Assembly: GCF_017591425.1 (NCBI RefSeq)
Contig: NW_024467120.1
Span: forward strand, 12,242,746 to 12,306,745
Reading direction: 5' to 3'
DNA length: 64,000 nt
Source of the DNA: Ochotona curzoniae
Taxonomy: Eukaryota > Chordata > Mammalia > Lagomorpha > Ochotonidae
Part shown: piece after piece, positions 55,320 through 64,000 of the stretch
Layout: each line of letters starts with the position of its first letter
Position numbering within the stretch: the stretch's first letter is position 1
Position numbers and translations under genes: made by a program
Notes under the pieces: generated by a model
Database searches by the model: none
What the model was told of the DNA's origin: nothing
Seen by the model: only the letters and a program-made list of their open reading frames with translations

Positions 55320-58300
55320 CAAATAAATTTATTTAAAATTTTACAAAATACATAAATAAAACGTGTGCCACAGTTAACCCAAGCCTGATGCTGAGGACAG
55401 GTTTGGAGGAAAAAAGAAGGCAAAAATACATAAATTGTAAAACTTCCGACGCGCATTGTTCTCTAACTCAATAACTTGGCATTTGTATCCTGCGCAAGTC
55501 CTTTACAGAGCACCGATTTGTCGTTTTAATGGAGTCAGACTTGCCGTGTATGCATCAAACTTCTGGTGTGAAATCAACGAAATCGTTGCCTAGTTCTGGG
55601 TCTTAATAATGTCTTCCTATTTTTCTCTCTAAAAATGTTACAGTTTATTCAACGAATGATGTTTGGAAAGGGATGGTCATACGTAAAACGACGGAGGAGG
55701 AACATTGTGGAATCGTTTTTGGTTAGGGTCAGGGCGCTGAAGCGGTGATGCCGCGAGCTTCTCGCCCGGGGCTGTGTGATGTCAGTATCCCCACTGTGAC
55801 CATGTCAACTTCAGCATTTGAGCTAAGGTATTCTCCACTGTGTTTCTTCCTCCTCAAGTTACCATTTCAATAAGGAAAACGTGTTTCTAACGAAACACTT
55901 TGAGAATACATTAATGTCTTCATTCTTCATCAAATTTCTGCCCCTAATAGTGACATTTATTGGTGAATTGTGCCTGAATCAATATTTTATGAAAATGCTG
56001 TCTTTTCTTCCATGCTTATGCACTGGCATGCAATTGTAAAGGAACAGTGCCCTAACTCTTGTTTTTATTTTGCTCTTTCCGTTCTTGTCAGTACAGATTC
56101 AACTTATTTTAGTCCATAGACTCTTCTAGTGTTCAATATTTGTTTTGTTGTACAGTGTTCTCAAGATCTTTCTGGTAGATTCTGTGCCCTTTTAAATGTC
56201 CCACCGTCTTCTGAGGACTTTTGTACAATCTGGCACAGGAAGATGTTCTGGGCTGATTTTGTAGCTCTTTCTCATGACAGCAAGTTTTCTCAGCATCCTC
56301 AATTCTTTTTAGCATGGATTTACACTTTAAAAGCAAGATGGAAAAGCCATCTCTTCTCATTGTACCCAAGCTGTCGCAGTTTCTGTACCCTTTCGGCAGA
56401 CAAATGGCCCAAGGCTGCTCGCTTTGCTGGTAGTACGGAAAACAGAGAGCCCAACAAGAACTATATGAATACACTGGTTCAATCCTTAAAACACACCAAA
56501 AAGTAGTAATTACTATACTCAGAGCACTACAAAAAATAACATAGTAGGTAAGATTCAGGATTCGCTTACTGTCTTTTTGTGTCTTGAATGTAATCATAAA
56601 ACAAGAGTGTTGTGTAAAGCATCTATTTGCATTAGTTCTCTCTTCTTTTTTTTCTATGTAGTTTCATTCACTTGAGATCATATATTTTTCTTTTTGTATT
56701 CAGATTTAAATAACTCCCCTTCTACCAGTGTCGATTTGACTTTTAAATTTGACTACACAAAGCATTAACATGACTTCAGGGGACAAAATTATACTGAGAC
56801 ATGGTGCTCCAGAGATATTTTTAAATTATTAGAGATTTTCGTACCTTGGGGCCGGAGATCAGCTCCAGCTGATCTGAGAGCTTGCAAAGGATGTGTGGAT
56901 CAGCAAGACAATAAGAAGGAAAGACGTGCACCACTAAGGCATGATGCCCATAATGGACCCCTCAGAAAAGTTTCCTTCTTTATTTATACACAAATCATCA
57001 CAAGCTTTTGCACAAAATCCAACTGTTTCATTTTCATTTCACTATAAAAGAATGATTACAAAAACAATCCTAAAAAACATTATTGTTGTTTTACTTCAGA
57101 CAAAATATTTTCAGCAAGCAATTACTTATTCAACCTGCAGTCACCCGGCTAAAACCAGAAACTCCACAGTTGGCAGCACTTGTGACAGATGGTTTACTTA
57201 TATCCAAAATCAATTTTCATCAAACCTAAACTAATATTACTTAAAATATCAATAGTACAAGATTAAAAGGAAAGCCTATGAATGAGAGAAATTTACCAAG
57301 GCATATATCATAGATTCTTTACTAGATCTTATAATCAATGAAGCATTAGTTGCCATCACTCTCACCGAGTGTGGATTTAATTGTATTTTGTTATTTTGTT
57401 AAAGGGCAGTGAAAAGGATCAGGGCCACTCAGCCCTTCTACAAACAGAAGGCCTCTACAAGAAACTTCTTTTTATCTTTATAAACTGCTTTCTTTCCCTA
57501 AATATAAGTACCAATATAAGGCAGAAGCTTCAAATCATTTTCCTACCATCTGTTCCAAGATATTATCAAGCCATTTCTTAAGGAAAACATTATTTATATT
57601 ACAGCAAGCTCCAGCAAAGGTGGGCGCATAATAGGATGTTTGGGGATAATGTAGGCTCAATTGTACTGTTGTATGCTTTTAGCTGTGTGCCATTGCCTTA
57701 AGTTGCTAAAGACTCTTTTACTATAACATGATTGATCAGTTTGGGGTGTTAAACCAGTTACAGGAATCATTCTACATTTACAGAAAAACAGCAGCAACAA
57801 CACCCTCAGGAGAATTCTATGAAATATCAAAGAGGTGATCGAGTCATACAATGGGGTGAGGCAGCGATGAGGTGATTAGAGACATTCTGCCGAGCCTTGC
57901 CATGTAGCCAGAAACTCCTTGTAGCCTTGCTAACTGAGGAGCGGTGCTAGCCACACCCTCGCTCCATCTGTCCCGACTGCATGGCTTCCCGCACCTTGGA
58001 ATGCTCTCAGGTGCAAAAATGGAAGTGTCCTTTGGGCGTCTTGGGAGCTGCCTTGGGATGAGGGTGCAAGGTGTGCATCCTAGCAGTAGTGCCCTTCCAC
58101 CCAGCATTAAGTTAGCCTTTGTTGATGTACTTGGGAGATACAAAGTAACCTAAGAGTTCGGAAATAACAAAGCCAAGCATACTCCTAAAGATGTTTGTAC
58201 ATAGCATCTTTGAAATATTGGAAATATGCCAACAAATAGAAAATACTATTCAAATGTTTCTGGAACCCTGCTGGGGTATGAAGGACAGGACAGGTGCCGT

Positions 58301-59489
58301 AACCAGGTTCCCAGGGTCACAGTCCCAGGATGCTGGCCACGATGACCAGAGTGGGAGAGAGCGCCACCACCAAAGCAGCAAGCCACTTTCCTGTTGCATT
58401 GCCCTTTCCAAGCATGTGCAGGAGCAGGTGTCGCACAGGGCCAGTGTGGGCTGAGAGAGTAGCAGAGTCTCATTCATCACAGAGACCTATTGTCCTTTCA
58501 GGATTCCCAAAGTGAATTAAGCCAGAACAGTGCAGGGACACTTTTTTCTTCTTCTCTTTGTCCTGAACTCAGACTCTGGATATGATTGAAGAGTATCACC
58601 TCTCAAAAAGGTTGGAAAAAAGGAGAGGATGGGAGCAGGAGTTCTGAGCTTCAATAGAAGCATGAAAAGAGGACCCAGACATCTCACTTGCATTGATTTA
58701 AGACAGTAGCTTTGTACCCACCTCCCCTGGGAACCTAATAAAGATAATAACCTTGATGAATCAGCGTAAAATTGACCGTGCAGTCCGGTGGCCGATATAA
58801 AATACATTTTGTATTCAAACTTAAACAGGAGGAAATATTTTAGAGGGAGACTAGAACGCAAAGTGAGACATTTCCGGGAAATAGAAGGCTGTGTCTGTTT
58901 AGCCAAAGAGTTATCTCAAACAGAGGATTGGCTTGGTGTGAATTAACTTCAGTGTTTGCTGCAAGTACTTTGTTGCTTTGAGGAAGCCAAGTTAAGTGAC
59001 ATAAAGAGGCCACTGCTAAATACTTAAGTGTTTAGGAACCTTACATCTCTTCTACCCTTCAAATAAGGACTGTGATTCTTATCCTGACTTATTTGACCAA
59101 AATGACTTTACCATAAGGTAAGTTAGTGTTTTATTCTGTAATTTTGGATTCAATTCACTGAAAAACATTATCCTATCTGAAACACAAGCTGGTTTCTAAC
59201 TGACAGCATTTGTTGAAAACAATTCCTCCCATTCAAAAATGTCCAGCCTCAGCACTGATTCCCAAAAGCATAACTTTTTGCCAAGTCACTGAACTTCCAC
59301 GTGAGGAGGCAAGTGATGGCCTTCAGTCTCTAGTTCCTAACGATAGTTTGTAGGACTGATGATGGTTAGGTCCACCGCAATGAACCAAATTCACTGCTGA
59401 TATTACTTTTTAATTACACATAACCCACTCAAATATTTTCCACAAAGCAGCGTAACTATGGGCTTATGTTTTCACTGGATCAAACTGTT
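55320..59489. other. 4-kb intergenic stretch without recognised features
   Basis: It contains several ORFs of 60-154 codons (for example 56133-56597 minus and 56129-56506 plus, which overlap each other) without domain features. A palindrome lies at 56856-56875. I see no tRNA, CSINE or pseudogene I can name. Confidence 0.4.
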
Positions 59490-59640
59490 AAATTAAAGAC
59501 TGATGGAATTATAACTCCATATGCAGGACTATACATGGGGAAAATCTGTCAGGGGGTAGGATTTTGGGGGAGGGAATCCCAGTTTATACGAAATTGTACC
59601 ATAAAATTCAAAAATTCAAAATAAAAATTTAACAAATTGT
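59490..59640 (+). mobile_element. L1 3' end-like fragment
   Basis: GGAATTATAACTCCATATGC, GGTAGGATTTTGGGGGAGGG then AATCCCAG and an A/T-rich AATTCAAAATAAAAATTT tail. It shares the G-rich GGGAGGGAATCCCAG motif with the L1 3' end at 1850-2128. Confidence 0.45.
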
Positions 59641-59756
59641 TAAATTAAGGCTTTTTCTGTCCCAGTCATAATTTTACCATAACTAATTATAATAGGTCTT
59701 AGCAGATTTTGGGCTGTAGCAAATTATTGTTTTTTTTTTTTTCTCAACTAGTTAGA

Positions 59757-59807
59757 CACCTGTAATTGTACATGCAGGTATCCTCACCTGTAATTGTACA
59801 TGCAGGT
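59757..59807. repeat. Perfect direct repeat, 23 bp, unit spacing 28 bp
   Basis: A 23-base block beginning CACCTGTAATTGTACATGC occurs at 59757-59779 and again at 59785-59807, separated by ATCCT. Both copies are identical. Confidence 0.95.
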
Positions 59808-59989
59808 TATTCATGAAGCTGTCCTTCCATCACTTTACGTTAGCATTGATTCCTGCAATAAACAACTGTGTAATTAGCTTGCATAGTGAACACTTTCCTT
59901 ACACCGACAAAGGATGAGCAGGTTGGAAATATCCTTGATCATCGTCTCATTTTTATTTAAAGCATTTTTATGAAGAAGCTCTTTTTGGT

Positions 59990-60245
59990 GCAGGAGTTGG
60001 TACGGTGAGTACAACACAATTTACTGTACCCACACCCCAAATCAAAATGTCGAATTCCAGTCCTAAATGTGCTACCAGTGCAGGCTTTTGCTAATGTGTA
60101 CTCTGGGAGGCAGCAAGCAATGACTCAGGTGATCTGTCACTCACGTGAGACCAGAATGGAGCTCCCAGCGCCTGGCTCTTGGGACCATATAAATGAAAGA
60201 CTTTTCTGTCTTCTCTCTGCCTTTTGAATCAATGAACATGAGTGA
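59990..60245 (+). mobile_element. Old CSINE-related copy
   Basis: GGTGCAGGAGTTGGTACGG, CACTCACGTGAGACCAGAAT, GGAGCTCCCAGCGCCTGGCT and TCTCTCTGCCTTTTGAATC are in CSINE order. Strongly diverged. Confidence 0.45.
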
Positions 60246-60403
60246 ATGATTTTCAAAATACATTGATTGGCTGTGATGTGATATGTGAAGATTGGAATAT
60301 TTGACGCCATACTACAGGAAAAACTCAGTGGAAAATGTGCTTTCAAAACCATCATACTATCTTCCTTGTATCCTGAGGGAATGCATCAATTCTGGTTTTG
60401 TTA

Positions 60404-60583
<180 letters not shown>

Positions 60584-60759
60584 CTACTTTCTTCTTATTA
60601 GAAAGTACTTTTAATGCATTTAACTGTTCTGTTTTTGGCTTTATTTCCCCCTTGGGACTTCCACTGCGCTGGAAGGCGACCGAACGCTGCGGAAGAGCGT
60701 TACCAGAAGCACTGAGGCACCGTTCTTCGCGATCTGCCTGACTTTGCCATGGGCATCCA

Positions 60760-60990
60760 GACTGGTTCCCGAGCCAGAGGCAAACACGCAAAGGGGGCTA
60801 CGCAGCTTCCCTATGGAGACCCCGGGCCACCGGCCGCGGTCCTTCCAAAAGCACAACTCTCTCCAGGGGGCGGGACTGGAGAACTAGGGGTCTCCCGCGG
60901 GGGCCGTGCTGGGGGACGCGAGCCCCGGGCTTCACCCCGAGGGGTCCGGCGCCTCCACCCTGCGCCTCCGCGCACCTACCCCACCTTCCC
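60760..60990. promoter_or_regulatory. GC-rich, CpG-dense tract upstream of tRNA-Thr-AGT (possible CpG island)
   Basis: Includes CCCGGGCCACCGGCCGCGG, TCTCCCGCGGGGGCCGTGC and GGTCCGGCGCCTCC. It lies about 200 bp upstream of the minus-strand tRNA-Thr, so it may mark open chromatin of the tRNA locus. Confidence 0.4.
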
Positions 60991-62939
60991 ATCAGACTGC
61001 TTTCTCCCAAGACACTCCCCGGTCTGAGAGCATCTTTGTGATCATGCCATAGTCAACGGAGAGGTGGAGCGCTTGTGATGAAGTTTTACAAAGCTATTTA
61101 CTTGAGCACTCACTGGTTTTCAAGGCTTTAAAAGGAAACATAGGAGGAGAGCTTGATTGTCTTGATTATACACGTGTGGACAGAAGGATGCGCTACATTG
61201 GAAGAAAACAAACAACAACAAAAAAACAGAATCAGCTGCAAGTCAGTTGTCCTAAAGTTAATCACAAGTCATTATTGTAGCTACCTCCACTATGTCCTAG
61301 TGTAGCTACAGACACAAAGTAAGGGAGGCACCTAGGGTCGCACGGATAAACTCAAGACTAACTTTGATGGTGAAGAGAGATTGGCCATAGGATTGTTAAC
61401 CTGTTCGTTCAAAAGGGGGCGGGAAGAACGAGCTTAGAACGTCTGCCGGGAAAGACTAACTCGCCTTCTGTGGACGGTGGTGCCTGGCAGGGTGTCTACA
61501 AAGAGCGCCATCTCCCGTGTGGTGTTCTGTTCTTGGGCGCATGGTGTGCTTGGGGAATTGCGACTAGAGGTAGTTTTGTAAACAAACAAACAAACACATA
61601 AATAAAGGAGAATTTGGGTTGACTATGACAAAGATGTCTACCAGTCGATCTCACTGAAGTGTATAATAAGCAGTCCGCTCCCTGAGGGGGTGACGTCTCT
61701 TGAGCTGTGCAGAAACGGGTCCCTGAACCCACAGTGAAGACTGAGGGGGCGCAGTCAGGATTGGGAGACGAAGTCCTCCTGAATGTAAGCTTGATGGAAA
61801 CAACAGAATGAGCTTGCAACTCTGGAATTCTGAGTTTCTTGACATGCTGTTATGATTCTGAAACTTCCTTGGAATATCCACAGAATTTCTCTTCTCTGTC
61901 AAAGCTACAGTTGAAATGGTGCTTGTCTTCCCCTCATTCGGAATTGCACATCCTAGAAAGCAAAGTTTACTCAGTGGTCTGGACTGTGGACAATTCATTC
62001 TTGAGCAGTAGTGATTATATCTTATCTCCTTAAAAACAAAAGAGCGTTTCCCCTGCAATCAGGAAAACGTGAAGGTTCTTCACCAGTTGGGACAAGTTAC
62101 CAACGGAATTCCTGACGTGTGTGTGCCCTGGGGAGGCTCATCTGCGGACCTTAGTGAGTAAGCTTGCAAGTTCTAGTGTGAGATGCAGAGGCTGAAGATC
62201 CTGCATTCTTGACCTTTCACTTCTGTTCTGGGGAGGAGTTACTGAAACTGTGCCTCCTCCAGGACCATCTGGGCTTTGGCAGTAGGGTCTACCCCAGGTT
62301 GGTGCCTATCGTCTGTAAGATACAATTACCCTTTGGAATAGTGACAGATAAATGCACACCTGTATGCAGAGCACTCTCCTTATTTGTGTGTCAGCCTGGA
62401 AATGGCACGGGGACCAACCTCTTACACCATCCCAGTGTCAGTATGCCAGCTGTGGAAGCAAACACAGGATATTACATTTTAAAAAGAGAGAGAGAGAAAT
62501 GAAGTTTAACATTTTGTGACTCTTGCGAACTTCCATGTTTGTGCCCATATCTAGAGCTTGATTTGCACGCAGCCATTCACATGTTGTGCAAGGATGCTGT
62601 CAGGCGCGCTGTGACCCCCTTGTCATAGGGCGTTCTTCCCCTCAACCCTCATGCTGCGGTGCCTCTCAAAAGGGGCCACTTTTGTGATGCCTCATACTTT
62701 AGTACATTTTTTTTTTTATTAGCACATATATCATGTCAAACATTGGCCTTTGGTTTCCAACTCTGTCAGATTAAGAATGCAATACAACTTATTGAAGTAT
62801 AAATCTACTATGTACTGAAGCTATAGTCTTTTACTGAAAATTATGTGGGCAGTGTAGGATTAGACTTGGTTCCTAAAGTTCAGTTGTCTAACCTGAATTG
62901 TCACCAAAGTTCAGACTGGGCAAAAAAGGTATGTCTTCA
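60991..62939. other. Intergenic sequence between tRNA-Thr and tRNA-Phe
   Basis: Nothing recognised. The minus ORF at 61651-62058 has no domain features. Confidence 0.45.
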
Positions 62940-63012
62940 TGCCGGAACCCGGGATTGAACCAGGGACCTTTAGATCTTCAGTCTAACGCTCTCCCAACTG
63001 AGCTATTCCGGC
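62940..63012 (-). tRNA. tRNA-Phe (GAA anticodon)
   Basis: Minus strand: GCCGGAATAGCTCAGTTGG to CGGGTTCCGGCA. The acceptor GCCGGAA/TTCCGGC is perfect. Anticodon GAA is at 62977-62979 in loop CTGAAGA, with stem TTAGA/TCTAA. The B box is GGTTCAATCC. A TTTTTT terminator follows about 10 nt downstream on the minus strand. Confidence 0.96.
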
Positions 63013-63925
63013 TTCCTGCGTGGTGATTCTCTAACCTTTATTTTTCAGTGATTTATTTTGAATTTTGTAGCTTCAAAACCCCAAAGTGTTGTTTCTGTAG
63101 GATAAAGTTGTTAGTTTGCAAAGACTTAATATCTGTTGCTTTCCGCGGACGCTGGTTGATTCCAACCCCCGGCGGAGGAAGACAAAAGGGATGGTGGGAA
63201 TTCAAATCTTGGCTGAACTGTTCTCCTACACTTCGTCTATGGACCAGGCACAGCTCCGAGGGCAGCATGCTTAGGACTCCCTACTTTGCTCTTCACTATC
63301 TTTCACATTCTTCAAAGTTACTGAGAATTTGTAACCAAGGCTAATTTCTGTTCACGTGGCATCCGGCTTCTTTCTGCTGGTAATTTGGAGTAAGAAGGTC
63401 CCCCGTCCATTTTGCTTCTGGCTAGTGCTGAAGTCAGTGGAATACAAATGGAGCGACACCATCAGAGAAAACCTGTAAGAAGCAGGGAAGAGGGTTGGTG
63501 AATAACAAAGACCCCCACAATGAAAAGCCAACCAACCTTTGGAGGACGTGTTCTACCGCCAAGCGTGGTCATGGAAATTCATTATTAGTGACTGGTAAGT
63601 GTCTCCAGTTTGCAAAAAACCAAAATGTTGTTAGGAGTACAATAACAGCACTCTAAAGTCTTAGAAATTAAACTCCTCTTTGTCTCCAGAAAATTCTTGA
63701 GTTTTCTAATCTTTATGGGGTCAGATCATCAAAGAGATTCAATTTATAAAAATATAAGACTCTATAACTTCATTATTATTTTCTGGAGATAAAAAAAGTT
63801 TGGGAAATGATTTTCTCAGGAAAATATTTCACATTTTTACCATTTTACAACTGAATTGATTTTTTGTTTTGTTGTTATTTTTCATGAGTAGTTTATGAAA
63901 CTAGGAAATTCTTAGAATCATCTCC
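63013..63925. other. Intergenic sequence after tRNA-Phe
   Basis: A CpG-bearing patch at 63140-63170 lies upstream of the minus-strand tRNA. Nothing else recognised. Confidence 0.45.
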
Positions 63926-64000
63926 AGGTCTGGTGCGATGACGGCCCTTGCACACCGGTTCTTTCCCAGCTGCCCCGCTTCCCATCCAGCTCCCTGCTTG
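63926..64000 (+). mobile_element. CSINE left part, cut by the window end
   Basis: GGTCTGGTGCGATGACGGCC, then GCCCCGCTTCCCATCCAGCT and CCCTGCTTG at the last base. Between them CCTTGCACACCGGTTCT shows a deletion of the GGATCCCATATGG block. It continues beyond the window. Confidence 0.8.

Noticed and set aside
56133..56597. 154-codon minus frame overlapping a 125-codon plus frame
   Set aside because: Overlapping open frames on both strands, with no domain, signal peptide or splice structure, are best explained by chance.
63140..63185. tRNA-like GGTTGATTCCAACCCCCGGC
   Set aside because: Only a T-arm-like match; no acceptor or anticodon arm can be drawn.

Overview
This window is mammalian nuclear DNA and most likely comes from a lagomorph, probably a pika (Ochotona). 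About two dozen copies of a C-type SINE (lagomorph CSINE) are scattered through it. Their consensus, with a CATATGGGCGCCGGTTCTA block, GAGACCCGGAAGAGGCTCC and an AATAAATCTTTA tail, is the lagomorph C repeat but differs in many places from the rabbit version I know. The gene content fits the extended MHC class I region (human 6p22): an epididymal glutathione peroxidase gene beside a large tRNA cluster.

Region 1 (1-8.7 kb) holds exons 2-5 of a plus-strand glutathione peroxidase of the GPX5/GPX6 pair. It has a Cys active site, phase-compatible splice sites, a stop at 8431 and a poly(A) signal at 8608. Exon 1 with the signal peptide was not found. The 3.4 kb second intron is packed with SINEs.

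Region 2 (10.8-63 kb) is a dispersed tRNA cluster with no other intact protein-coding gene. It has 12 well-formed tRNA genes: Ile-TAT (with intron), Arg-TCG, Gln-TTG, Ser-GCT, Ala-AGC x3, Ala-TGC, Ala-CGC, Thr-CGT, Thr-AGT and Phe-GAA. Two degenerate copies (Ala-TGC-like and Lys-TTT-like) are probably relics. The cluster also contains three processed pseudogenes (GAPDH, RPL7, RPL30), L1 fragments, MaLR-type and ERV-like LTRs, MIR fragments, and GC-rich patches that may be CpG islands.

The most unusual structure lies at 29.5-40.9 kb. Four copies of one retroelement family sit in both orientations within 11 kb. They share a roughly 0.6-0.7 kb 3' domain ending in an AATAAA and A-rich tail. Two copies carry, upstream of that domain, a degenerate array of roughly 60-bp units (about 1 and 1.9 kb). 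The VNTR + 3' domain + poly(A) layout recalls composite retrotransposons, and I do not recognise the family.

The tRNA genes are independent pol III units with internal A and B boxes and mostly downstream T-runs. They do not form an operon. Nothing suggests prokaryotic features or CRISPR.
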